Assembly (NCBI GenBank): GCA_001275005.1 | Contig: JWZX01002934.1 | Span: 1-28,332, forward strand | Origin: Chrysochromulina tobinii | Taxonomy: Eukaryota > Haptophyta > Prymnesiales > Chrysochromulinaceae | Reading direction: 5' to 3' | Length of the DNA: 28,332 nucleotides | Part shown: in pieces, positions 1-8,906 of the stretch | Numbering within the stretch: the first letter of the stretch is position 1 | Layout of the letters: each line of letters begins with the position of its first letter | Program-made: the position numbers and the translations under genes | Notes under the pieces: model-generated | Seen by the model: the letters and a program-made list of their open reading frames with translations, nothing else | What the model was told of the DNA's origin: nothing | Databases searched by the model: none

Positions 1-22
1 CCCCCCCCCCCCCCCCCCCCCC
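1..22. repeat. Poly-C run at window edge
   Basis: The first 22 bases are all C. This may be a genuine homopolymer or an assembly/contig-end artefact. It does not resemble a TTAGGG-type telomere. Bases 23-212 hold no recognisable gene and are presumably the promoter and 5' leader of the phosphatase gene. Confidence 0.6.
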
Positions 23-212
23 TCTCAGAATGAATGCGACCCACTGTAAGGCCGACGTCATCATGTGTGGCGCTTGAGAGAGAAAACTTGCCGAGAAAAG
101 GAACGAAATCGGACTGGCGTCTGTAAGTAGAACCCAAGCGTCGTGAGTTCCACATCTGTCGCGGTACGCATTCGCTCCGGCATAAATTCCGCGAAAGTCC
201 GCGAGACAGGCT

Positions 213-1052
213 ATGGCGCTGCTGCAGGCCGGTGCTGGCATGGAGGCGGCGACGAAGGCCTCTGACTGCGAGTCGCCGAGCGGAATCGACGCGCAGCAAG
301 CCTCGAACGTCGACACTCAAGGCGTCACGCTGACGACATCCGTCGCAAGCCGATCGGACCAGAAGCGCGTGATCTTGGTCCGGCACGCCGAATCCACTTG
401 GAACGAGTGGCGCAAACGGACCTCACTCTGCAACGGCGACTTGTGCTGCTGCGTTATGGATCCAGGGTTTGTTGATCCCGCGCTGAGTGGTCGTGGCATT
501 CGTCAGTGCGCCCGTTTGCGCGACCGAGTCGAGGCCAAAAAGTTGTTGCAGCGTGTCGACTTGATCGTGTGCTCGCCTCTCGGCCGGGCGCTTGATACTT
601 GCAAGGCTGGTTTCGCCGTGGGCGAGCCAGACGGCGCTGAGCGCGTGGTGGTGACGGCGCTGCATCGCGAGCGGCTTGACTCCTGGGGTGATACCGGCAC
701 GCCCACGTCAATCTTGCGAGAGCGATACGGAGACGCGTTCGACTTCGCCTGCCCCTCATTGCAGCAGGAGCAGTGGTGGAATGAGGCTGGAGGTGGGCGC
801 GCCACGATCCGGGAAGGCACGCAGCCCAAGGAGAATGCCAAGTGGAAGGAGAGCTTTGAACACGTGGAGAGTCGATGCGCGCGCTTCCGAGCATGGCTCC
901 TCGATCGGGACGAGCAATGCATTGTTGTCGTCGGCCACTCCGCCTTCTTCCAGCGGCTGCTCAGAGAACGCTTCAAGATGGCCAACTGCGAGATGGTGGA
1001 GGCGATCGTGACGCGGGACAGCGTGCGCCGCGTGAGCCCGATATCGAGCTGA
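213..1052 (+). CDS. Histidine phosphatase (phosphoglycerate mutase-like) family protein
   Basis: A 279-residue protein of the histidine phosphatase superfamily, whose members transfer or hydrolyse phosphate through a phospho-histidine. The signature VRHAEST lies at residues 56-62 with the nucleophile His58. The conserved SPLGRALDTC segment (121-130) supplies the second-strand Arg, and VVVGHSAFF (238-246) supplies the second catalytic His242. The DPALSGRGIRQC segment (88-99) matches the usual 'D-x-LT-x-x-G-x-x-Q' region. Residues 1-50 are low-complexity and not conserved, with no clear signal peptide; a second Met at residue 10 could also start translation. Substrate cannot be told: the family includes mutases, fructose-2,6-bisphosphatases and protein phosphatases, and this one looks like the small plant/fungal PGAM-like branch. 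It converges on TMEM231 about 460 bp downstream. No intron is evident. Confidence 0.85.
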   Translation: MALLQAGAGMEAATKASDCESPSGIDAQQASNVDTQGVTLTTSVASRSDQKRVILVRHAESTWNEWRKRTSLCNGDLCCCVMDPGFVDPALSGRGIRQCARLRDRVEAKKLLQRVDLIVCSPLGRALDTCKAGFAVGEPDGAERVVVTALHRERLDSWGDTGTPTSILRERYGDAFDFACPSLQQEQWWNEAGGGRATIREGTQPKENAKWKESFEHVESRCARFRAWLLDRDEQCIVVVGHSAFFQRLLRERFKMANCEMVEAIVTRDSVRRVSPISS

Positions 1053-1515
1053 GGCGCGTTACTGCTGATTCGGGGGCGCACGCGGACGTCGTTCGACTGT
1101 CGTCAATAGGTGTCAACCGTTCGGCCGCGCCCCGGCTTACAACGGTCGCTCGGCTAGTCGCAAGTCCGAGAAGTCGGCGCCGCGACGCCGACCATGGACG
1201 GTCGCCGACGGACCGAGGTCGGGTTGAATGAAAATCGTGCGTATCCGGAATCCGCGCGCGGCGCGCGCCAGGCCGTTGTTCCACGCTTCGCGCGCGTTCG
1301 GTTCCTGGTTCCAACACGGTATTCGCGATCTAGCGTCTGCAATTTGCGTTTACAGCCTCACAGAGCTACATATGTACATATGGATCACCTTCGACTTTGG
1401 GGGCACAGTCACCGCACGCAGCCACGCGCCGCAGCGCCCGGCGGCTGTGCGGGTTCGCTCGCCTCGCCGTGCGGTCCGCGGCAGATGCCACGCGCCACGC
1501 TCGCGGGGTGACGTG
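1053..1515. other. Convergent intergenic region
   Basis: About 460 bp between the 3' ends of two convergent genes. Several short open frames cross it but none resembles a known protein. It holds a perfect 14-bp palindrome, CATATGTACATATG, at 1369-1382. Nothing else is recognised. Confidence 0.5.
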
Positions 1516-2460
1516 CTACCAGCGATGCTGCTTGATGGGATGGTGCACGCGCGCGGCCAACACGCCTGTGGTGAAGAGCGCGCCGTGTAGGCAGGTGAGC
1601 AGTACGGCGATGGGGATGAAAAGAGCCACGTACTGCACGAACGCGAGCTTCAGCGTCTCGGCGACGCCCGGCCGGCGCGAGAGCAGCAGAGGCGGGATCC
1701 GCACCGTGAGCGTAGCCTCGAAGGAGTCACTCACACCCGGGGTCCAGAGAGCCGGCTGCGGTACAAGCACGGCCGTGTCGTTGCATGCGGCGTACGCGCC
1801 GAGGATGGAGGCGGGCGTGGCGGGCGCGCCGCTGGGGAGCACCGGCTCCTGCAGCGGCTCCACGGGTGAGGGGCACGCATTGCGTCGACCGAGCGCGCGG
1901 CTGCGCTGCGAATCCTTGGACACGAGGACAAGGTCCGCCGTCTGATTCCACACCCTCCCAGGTAGAGCTGAGCTGGCCGTCATAAGCAGCGCGCTGTCCA
2001 GCAGCAGGTCGAACTCGCCTTCGAAGGCGACCTTGACGCCCAGTACGACCGAGATGGAGAGCAGGCGCTCGCCGGCGTCAGGATCGAGCGGCACGCGCAG
2101 GACAAACTGCAGCCGGTCGGCCTTCCCGTCGCGCTCGTCGTCCTCCTCCCAGTGGCTGAGCAGCATGGGCCGCAGGCTCATGCCGAGCCGATCGTTGAGC
2201 GTCGACGAGGTGGACCACCCCCACGACGCGATCGCCGTTGAGCTGGATACGCCGTACGCCTCGACGACCGCCTCATACCGGAAGATCGTGCGCGGCTGCG
2301 AACGGAACGGCTGCTCGCGAATCCACATGCCACCCAGGCCGTAAGTGACCAGGTACGGGAGGATGATGCACGCGGCGACGTACACGAGCGACAGCAAGCT
2401 CGAGCACGACAGCAAGTTGGCGTGGTACTCGACGCTGAGAGGGCGCGAGTAGAGCCGCAT
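1516..2460 (-). CDS. TMEM231: TMEM231-like ciliary transition-zone membrane protein
   Basis: A 314-residue protein matching transmembrane protein 231, a MKS/B9-complex component of the ciliary transition zone that helps gate protein entry into cilia. Visible family features are an N-terminal MRLYSRPLSVEYHANLLS segment, a first membrane span soon after it (LVYVAACIILPYLVTYGL), the WIREQPFRSQP region, a WSTSSTLNDRL segment and the EEDDERDGKADRLQFVLRVP segment (family: 'EED.N.DGK.D.L.F.L.LP'). Near the end PGVAETLKLAFVQYVALFIP leads into the second span. The intervening region is expected to be luminal. The frame extends upstream to an ATG at 2533-2535, adding 25 unconserved residues. I chose the Met at 2458-2460 because it aligns with the family N-terminus and gives the family's usual length (human about 316). 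On this strand an AG|GTAAGT donor (GT at 2686/2685) and an AAGGAG|GTGAGA donor just upstream of 2535 suggest 5' splicing. Its presence implies a flagellate. Confidence 0.85.
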   Translation of the reverse strand: MRLYSRPLSVEYHANLLSCSSLLSLVYVAACIILPYLVTYGLGGMWIREQPFRSQPRTIFRYEAVVEAYGVSSSTAIASWGWSTSSTLNDRLGMSLRPMLLSHWEEDDERDGKADRLQFVLRVPLDPDAGERLLSISVVLGVKVAFEGEFDLLLDSALLMTASSALPGRVWNQTADLVLVSKDSQRSRALGRRNACPSPVEPLQEPVLPSGAPATPASILGAYAACNDTAVLVPQPALWTPGVSDSFEATLTVRIPPLLLSRRPGVAETLKLAFVQYVALFIPIAVLLTCLHGALFTTGVLAARVHHPIKQHRW

Positions 2461-3287
2461 CGCGCGAGGCCAAGAGGTGGAGCGCGGGGCGGTTGGCGCT
2501 TCTTTGCGGGGAGAAAGACTTTCTTTCTCACACATCCAGGAAATCTCACCTCCTTAGCAGCGCCCCGCTTGCTGGCCTGTTGCCAGTAGTCATGTAAGTG
2601 CGCCCCCCCGGGGACGCGCCCGCACGAGCGCCGCTGTGTGTACTGTACTGTGTGGTCCTGTTTCCAATTCACACACACAAACTTACCTTGCCCACCCTAA
2701 AATCGCTGTGGTTATCCTCCCGACCGTTCTCCCCAAGAGTTTTGGCAAGATCTACCGGTACGGAGTTTCAACTAACGGCTTATGTGACGAAACCCGAGAT
2801 GAGAATCAAAACTTGAACTTCCGTGACGACTTCTCTATTCTTGGTCCGGGATGCCCTTCCTCCGTACGCACGCGAGGCAACCGATAGCGCGTGCAAGGCG
2901 GCCCTTGTTCTTGGGTGGCGCGCCGATGTCCTCCGCCGCCGACCCGCCGCTCGCCGCCGCCGCATCTCGCACTCGGCACAAGCGCTTCCCTTCGCCTCCT
3001 GCACTCCTGAAGCATGCGATGCCCCCAGCAGCTCTGCACCACGTCCAGTGCAAGGCGGCCCTTGTACTTGGTCGCGCGCCGATGTACTCAGCCGCCGGCC
3101 CGCCGCTCGCTCGCCCCCAGCAGCGCTCCACCACTTCCCGTGCACCACGTGGACAGCTGCGGCTGCTCGCTGTGCCTTCGAGCTGCAGCTCCTTGCCCTC
3201 CGCCGTGCCGTGCGCTCCACGGACCGTGCTGACCACACCGCGTCGTCCCACCCGCAGCCCTCCGCACGCAATCGACCAGGCGAGCGG
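2461..3287. promoter_or_regulatory. Divergent intergenic region, TMEM231 / ankyrin gene
   Basis: Upstream DNA shared by two divergent genes. It has a CA/GT-rich tract at 2670-2681 next to an AG|GTAAGT splice-donor match on the minus strand (GT at 2686/2685). It also carries the palindrome-containing motif TACCGGTAC at 2753-2761, which recurs near three other gene starts in this window. An imperfect ~63-bp direct duplication occupies 2891-2954 and 3049-3111. Long open frames run through both strands here, but they are GC-driven and I recognise no protein in them. Confidence 0.45.
2891..3111. repeat. Pair of ~63-bp direct repeats
   Basis: The segment starting GTGCAAGGCGGCCCTTGT at 2891 recurs at 3049 with a few substitutions and about one single-base gap. 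Both copies end in CCGCCGCTCGC. The spacing is about 158 bp. Function is unknown. Confidence 0.7.
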
Positions 3288-6200
3288 ATGAGCCTCCTGG
3301 ATGAAGGCACGTACGGACGGCCCGATGCCGAGGTCCTCCCGCTGATCACGCCAGCAGCAGCCAGAGCGACGGATCGGGTGCGCCACATTTCGCACGCGAC
3401 GCGCGGGAGAGCGCCGCCCGGTGGCGAAGCGGTAGACGGGGCGGGGGCAGGGGAAGGGCCGCAGGGGGGGGCGGCGGCGCGGCCGTACGACTCCGCACAT
3501 TCGCCATCGCGCGCGCGCGCGCGCGTGCTAGCGCCCTTCCCCCTCACATCCGCTCACCCACCTCAACTCCCACCCACTCTTCCCATCGCCGCGGCGTGCC
3601 ACGTGAAGCTCGGGCATACGCCCCTTCACTACGCCGCTCAGAACAGCTCATCGCTGGCGGTGGTACAGGCGCTGCTCGCGGCGAACCCGGAGGCCGCCAC
3701 GGCGATTGACGAGGTACGCCGCCCCCACCCTGCCGCGTACATCAGAGGCCCTCAGCGGTCATCATAGGTAATCAGAGGTAATCAAGGGCAATCAGGTGTC
3801 ATCATTCGCAATCAGAGGCCCCTCAGAGGCCACTCAGAGGCCACTCAGAGGCCACTCAGTGGCCCTCAGCGGGCCCCTCAGAGGCCACTAAGAGGCCACT
3901 CAGAGGCTCATCATAGGTAATCAGAGTCACTCGGAGGTCATCAGAGACCACTCAGAGGCACTCAGAGGCACTCAGAAGCACTCAGTGCACTCAGAGGGCC
4001 CTGAGCGCGCGGTGGACACCGCCCCTGGCTCGGCGTACCGCGTGCAAGCACCCTGTCCCTCACATCTGCTCACCCACCTTGTCGCTCACCCACTCCTCTC
4101 CTCGCCGCTGTGTTCCACGTGCAGGGCGGGAATACGCCCCTTCACTGGGCCGCTGCGTACAGCTCATCGGTGGCGGTGGTGCAGGCGCTCCTCGCGGCGT
4201 ACCCGGAGGCCGCCACGGCGATTGACGAGGTACACCGCCCCCACCCTGCCGCGTGCATCAGAGGCCAACAGCGGTCATCAGAGGTATGAATCAAGGGCTA
4301 TCTGGTGTCATCATTCGCAATCAGAGGCCACTCAGAGGCCCCTCAGAGGCCACTCAGAGGCACTCAGTGGCTCATCAGAGGTAATCAGAGGCACTCAGAG
4401 GTCATCAGAGACCACTCAGAGGCCACTCAATGGCCCTCAGCGGGCCCCTCAGAGGCCACTCAGAGGCTCATCATAGGTAATCAGAGTCACTCAGAGGTCA
4501 TCATAGACCACTCAGAGGCACTCAGAAGCACTCAGTGCACTCAGAGGGCCCTCAGCGCGCGGTGGACACCGCCCCTGGCTCGGCGTACCGCGTGCAAGCA
4601 CCCTGTCCCTCACATCTGCTCACCCACCTTGTCGCTCACCCACTCCTCTCCTCGCCGCTGTGTTCCACGTGCAGGGCGGGAATACACTCCTTCACTGCGC
4701 CGCTCATAACAGCTCATCGGTGGCGGTGGTGCAGGCGCTCCTCGCGGCGTACCCGGAGGCCGCCTCGGCGACGACACACATTGTACGCCGCCACCACCCT
4801 TGCTGCCCCCCACCCTTGCTGCATCAGAGGCCAACAGCGGTCATCAGAGGTAAATCAGAGGTAATCCATGGCAATCATGTGTCATAATTTTCAATCAGAA
4901 GCCACTCAGGGGCCACTCAGAGGCCACTCAGAGGCCACTCAGAGGCCACTCAGAGGCCACTCAGTAGCACTCAGAGGTTTTCAGCGGGGCCCTTGGAGGC
5001 GCCATCAGAGGCACTCAGAGGTTCATTAAAGGTAATCAGAGTCACTCAAAGGCCCTCAGCTGGCCCCTCAGATTCCATCAGAAGGCACTCAGAGGCTCAT
5101 CAGAGGTTATCAGAGGCACTCAGAGGCCATCAGAGGTCATCAGAGACCACACAGTGGCACTCAGAGGCACTCAGAATCACTCAGTAGCACTCAGAAGGCA
5201 CTCAGAGGGCCCTCAGCGCGAGGTGTACGCCGCCCCTGGCCCTGCTACCGCGTGCAAGCACCCTGTCCCTCACATCTGCTCACCCACCTTGTCGCTCACC
5301 CACTCCTCTCCTCGCCGCTGTGTTCCACGTGCAGGGCGGGCAGACGCCCCTTCACTGCGCAGCTCAGTGCAGCTCATCGGTGGCGGTGGTGCGGGCGCTC
5401 CTCTCGGCTTACCCGGAGGCCGCCACGGCGACGGACAATGTACGCCGCCACCACCCTTGCTGCCGCGTGCATCAGAGGCCATCAGCGGTCATCAGAGGTT
5501 CATCAGATGTAATCAAGGGCAATCAGGTGTATACATTCGCACTCAGAGGGCAATAAGTGGCACTCAGAGGCCACTTAGAGGCCACTCAGTATACTCAGTA
5601 TACACTCAGTAGCACTCAGAGGCCCTCAACGGGCCCTCAGAGGCCATCAGAGGCACTCAGAGGCTCATCAGAGGTAATCAGAGTCACTCAGAGGCCCTAA
5701 GAGGTCATCAGAGGCACTCAGTAGCACTCAGTAGCACTCGGAGGCACTCAGTGGGCCCTCAAAGGCCATCAGAGGCCATCAGAGGGCACTCAAAGGCTCA
5801 TCAGAGGGCACTCAAAGGCTCATCAGAGGGCACTCAAAGGCTCATCAGAGGGCACTCAAAGGCTCTCAGAGACCACTCAGTGGCAATCAGCAGCACTCAG
5901 CGGCACTCAGCAGCGCTCAGAGGGCACCGGGACCCAAGACGGCCACGATGGCCCAAGACGGCCAGCGCCATCATTGGTGGCGCGCGACGGCGGCGCGCGC
6001 GCCCGTTTGCTGCGCCATCGTCGTGCGCATCTCCCGCGCCGCTGACGACCCTAGCTCTGCCGCCCTCGTTCTCCGCGTGTCCGCGCTGCAGGGTGGCAAC
6101 ACGCCGGCCGATTTTGCCGCTGTGTGCAATGGCAATGCCGAGGTTAGGGCCTTCTTCGCGCAGCAAGAGGCAGAAGACGCTCAGCTTGCTGCAGCTCTCG

Positions 6201-6817
6201 CTGCGAGCCTCGCCGTCTCCGGCCCTGTCCCACCACCTCCCCGCGGTCCGCCGCCGCCGACAGCCGCCGATCCGTTTCCATCGACCGCTGCTCGAACTCC
6301 TCCCCAGCTGCACCCTCCTCAACAACGCCCGGCTGTGGCCACGCAGCAAGACCAGGACGAGGATGAGGACGAGGATGACGAGGAAGAACCCGAGAATGAG
6401 GAGGAGGATGAGGAGGAAGAACCCTCGGATGCCGAGAAGCAAGCGGCGCTTGAACGGCTGTTGCAGGTGACGGTCCCGGTGCACCTGATCTCGGCACCTT
6501 ACGAAGTCCGCGCGGGGTACGACAAGGCAAGGGAAATTAAGGAGGACAACCACAACCCACCCCACTCGTACTGCTACAACCCGAACACGGACTCGCCGCA
6601 GGACGCGGGCGGCGGCTGGCTCCAGAGCTGGATCAAGGTGTGCAAGCGCACCAAGCAGACGAACGGCACGGTGTACGTCGTGTTCAACCGGCGCAAGAAT
6701 GGCAATTACGGCGACGGCAAGTACAAAGGCTGGTTCGACGGCCAGGCGCAGGGAGGCGAGCTGGAGCTCGCAGAGACTTTAAACTGCACCATTTCGTTGG
6801 TGGGCTACAACCCATGA
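3288..6817 (+). CDS. Ankyrin-repeat / UIM protein, six-exon model
   Basis: Model built from splice signals: exons 3288-3377, 3609-3713, 4125-4229, 4675-4782, 5335-5439 and 6092-6817, all phase 0, giving 412 residues. Introns begin GTGCGC, GTACGC, GTACAC, GTACGC and GTACGC, and end AAG or CAG. Exons 2-5 each encode one 35-36-residue ankyrin repeat (for example GGNTPLHCAAHNSSSVAVVQ followed by ALLAAYPEAA). Exon 1 supplies a degenerate half repeat ending LITPAAARATDR, and exon 6 opens with a fifth, GGNTPADFAAVCNGNAEVRA. Residues 199-213 (EDAQLAAALAASLAV) fit the ubiquitin-interacting motif (hydrophobic-x-x-Ala-Leu-x-x-Ser-Leu after acidic residues). A Pro-rich linker and an Asp/Glu run (about 258-288) lead to an unrecognised ~114-residue C-terminal domain with YCYNPNTD, GGGWLQSWIKVCKR and GDGKYKGWFDGQ. 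An ubiquitin-binding adaptor role is inferred. The first exon is the least certain part. Confidence 0.65.
3738..4005. repeat. Intron 2 minisatellite (CACTCAGAGGC-type)
   Basis: Degenerate tandem array of ~10-11-bp units, mainly CCACTCAGAGG and ATCAGAGGTA, filling the middle of the intron 3714-4124. The units repeatedly contain CAG|AGG and AG|GTAATC, which resemble acceptor and donor sites. Confidence 0.9.
4003..4124 (+). repeat. Conserved intron 3'-end module, copy A
   Basis: A ~120-bp segment from GAGCGCGCGGTGGACACC to the acceptor CCACGTGCAG. It recurs almost identically at 4553-4674 and, with a diverged first part, at 5213-5334. A more diverged relative ends at 3608. It includes a pyrimidine-rich tract expected near a 3' splice site. 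Confidence 0.85.
4255..4552. repeat. Intron 3 minisatellite (CACTCAGAGGC-type)
   Basis: Same degenerate 10-11-bp unit family as in intron 2, inside the intron 4230-4674. The order of variant units is partly the same as in intron 2, so the intron was copied together with the exon. Confidence 0.9.
4553..4674 (+). repeat. Conserved intron 3'-end module, copy B
   Basis: Near-identical to 4003-4124 at an offset of 550 bp. It ends at the acceptor CAG before exon 4. Confidence 0.85.
4823..5212. repeat. Intron 4 minisatellite (CACTCAGAGGC-type)
   Basis: Longer and more scrambled array of the same units within the intron 4783-5334. It includes a run of several near-perfect CCACTCAGAGG units at about 4911-4963. 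Confidence 0.9.
5213..5334 (+). repeat. Conserved intron 3'-end module, copy C
   Basis: The last ~80 bp match 4043-4124 and 4593-4674 base for base as far as I can see by eye. The first ~40 bp are diverged. It ends at the acceptor CAG before exon 5. Confidence 0.8.
5466..5925. repeat. Intron 5 minisatellite (CACTCAGAGGC-type)
   Basis: The longest array, in the intron 5440-6091. It includes a higher-order repeat around 5780-5865 in which a ~24-bp block (AGAGGGCACTCAAAGGCTCA) recurs four times. Confidence 0.9.
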
Positions 6818-7826
6818 GCCTTCTGCTGATGCCCGTCAGTAAGAGGTCCTTCTTTTGTCGTCTCGCTCGACACGACGCTGGTGATTCTCCCCGCCGCCCC
6901 GCGCCCTACTACTGAATAGTGGGAGTGGGTCGTAGAGGAGTCGCGCGGGAGCGGCGAGCGCCCAAGTGGTGCTTAGGCACGCGTCAGGGGACCCTGCCGC
7001 ATAGGTGGGGGCAAGAACGCGGCCGGGATGGCATGAGGCCAGCCCTGAAAGGAATGAACCGAATCGGTATGGGTGTACTGTGATCTCTCGCTGGCCGCTG
7101 CAGTGTGCGCAGGTCGTGCAGCTACAACGTGCAGCTGCAACTGGCGCCGCACACAAAAAAGTACAGGACGGGAAGACGCCACTGCCGCCAAAAGCGTGAA
7201 GGGCAAGACTGACTTTCACGCAGTCGAGTCAGTCCTTTCACAGAAAGGACTTTCACCGGACGGACGGACTGTCGCGCCGCGGCCGCACCTTGTGCGCGCG
7301 CCGCGCGGGCGGTGGAGGATTGACCAAGCGCGCGAGGATCAGGATGGGAGCGAAGCGTATCCGGCAATGGGAGCGGTGGTGGGTCCGACGACCGCGCTTA
7401 GTTCCCCCGTTAGCAATTGCCCGTTAGACAATACGCGCCTTGCGAGTTACACATTGGTCATTGCACGGCACACATTCATCATTCTCACGACGACATCCCC
7501 TTCAAATTCCCCCACCGCAATTCAGGGGGTTCTGGCAATGCGTAGGTGGCTTGGCGAAGTTACAAAGTTCTCTCTCAAGTCTCATCAACATCGTTCTTCG
7601 AACGATTTTATATCTCAAACGAAAAGTACACGTGGACCGTCCTCAACGATATGCATAGGGTCGGCCCGCGTCGGCCGTCGCGCCCATCGGGCACATCTCA
7701 CTGGGAGGCACGTAGGCGTGCAATAGCCACCAGCCCACGCCGCATTCAGGCATCCCTGTAGTGTGCCCCGCGCATCTCATTCACACCCGGCGAAAGCGTA
7801 GCGAAAGCGCCCAGAAGGAGCGCGCT
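6818..7826. other. Convergent intergenic region with two perfect hairpins
   Basis: About 1 kb between the 3' ends of the ankyrin and SR-type genes. No open frame here resembles a protein I know. Two perfect short hairpins are visible: AGTCCTTT-CACAG-AAAGGACT at 7231-7251 and ATCGTTC-TTC-GAACGAT at 7590-7606, the latter followed by TTTTATAT. The composition becomes AT-richer after about 7400. An undetected small RNA cannot be excluded. Confidence 0.4.
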
Positions 7827-8906
7827 TCAGTAGCGTGGCTGCTGCAGGTGTGGCGGCGGCCATGGCGGCTGCTCGTGCCCGTAGCGCGCCATCTCCTGAT
7901 GCTGATGGTGCGCCTGCTGCGGCGGCGGCCCCATCGCACGCGGGCCGGCGATGTCGGCGGTGCGTCGCCAGTCACCGTAGGAGGGTGGTGTGCCGGCGAT
8001 GTCGGAGGTGCGTCGCCAGTCACCGTACGAGGGTGGTGCTCTGGTCAGATCGCCGTACGGTACGCGCTCTTCGCGGTAGTGATCAGGACGGCGCTCTGCC
8101 CGACCGTGGTCATGGCCACGCTCGCCGCCACGCTCGCCGCCACGCTCGCCGCCACGCCGCAACGGCGATCGGCTGCGGCTGCGGCTACGGCTACGGCTGC
8201 GGCTGCAACCACGACTGTAGCGCCGGCCACTGCCGCCTTCCCGCCACCGGTCGGGCGGCGATGGGGAGCGCCCACGGTGGCGCGGCGGTTGGTCCAGTCC
8301 CGAGGGCGGCGCTGTGGCGGGCGGCGATGGGGAGCGCCCACGACGGCGCGGCGGTTGGTCCAGTCCCGAGGGCGGCGCTCGTCCCGGAAAGGACCCTGGA
8401 TTCTCAAGTGGTGCACAAGTGCCAATAGGCAAGGAGTTCGAGGGCGATGGCGTCGCCGCCGGTGGTGGTGCTCCCGTCTGGTTCACGCGAAGCACCCTGT
8501 CGCCAACAATCAATCCGTTGAGCAATTCGACGGCGTAGCCAGCCGACTGCGAGTCGACATAGTCGACGAAGCCAATTCCACGCGGCCTGTCGTTGAGCAG
8601 CCTCACGTTGCCCAGGATGGGCCCGCATTGCTGCACGAGCTCACTAAACGTCGCTTCCGTGATGCTCGGCGGCAGGTTGCCCACAAACACGCTCGGGTTT
8701 GCGGACACGCTTGAGTTGACCCGGACGGGCGGTGTCGCCGCTGCTGCTGCTGCTGCTGACGGCATCGATGCCGCTTCTTGCTTTCTCGGTGGCTGATTAA
8801 CGAAAGGTGGCGGAAGTGCGCTTCCCACAAATGCCTGGCTGGCGCAGTAGCGGCACGTCCCAGTTTCAGCACGTCGCATGGCGGCGGCGTAGAGATGCTG
8901 CTCCAT
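7827..8906 (-). CDS. RRM-containing SR-like RNA-binding protein
   Basis: A 359-residue protein with one RNA recognition motif at about residues 72-142. RNP2 is VFVGNL (73-78) and RNP1 is RGIGFVDY (109-116). After the RRM comes a basic, Ser/Arg- and Pro-rich tail: two copies of APPSGLDQPPR followed by RGRSPSPP, an RS run (SRSRSRSRSRS, about 235-247), three GGER units, and two PPSYGDWRRT repeats, ending His/Gln/Pro-rich. RRM plus RS is the layout of splicing regulators, so a nuclear role in mRNA splicing or export is inferred. A lone CRYC (18-21) is too little for a zinc finger. An open frame continues upstream to a TTG at 8949-8951, which is not a credible start here, so I used the ATG at 8904-8906. 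It is divergent from DDX10 with only ~170 bp between start codons. Confidence 0.8.
   Translation of the reverse strand: MEQHLYAAAMRRAETGTCRYCASQAFVGSALPPPFVNQPPRKQEAASMPSAAAAAAATPPVRVNSSVSANPSVFVGNLPPSITEATFSELVQQCGPILGNVRLLNDRPRGIGFVDYVDSQSAGYAVELLNGLIVGDRVLRVNQTGAPPPAATPSPSNSLPIGTCAPLENPGSFPGRAPPSGLDQPPRRRGRSPSPPATAPPSGLDQPPRHRGRSPSPPDRWREGGSGRRYSRGCSRSRSRSRSRSRSPLRRGGERGGERGGERGHDHGRAERRPDHYREERVPYGDLTRAPPSYGDWRRTSDIAGTPPSYGDWRRTADIAGPRAMGPPPQQAHHQHQEMARYGHEQPPWPPPHLQQPRY

Noticed and set aside
3738-5925. CRISPR-like direct repeats
   Set aside because: The units are 10-11 bp, degenerate and contiguous without unique spacers, and they lie inside introns of a eukaryotic gene.
7761-8714. Plus-strand frame of 317 codons opposite the SR-like gene
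   Set aside because: It is complementary to the RS/Gly/Pro repeats and RRM of the minus-strand gene and has no recognisable motif of its own.
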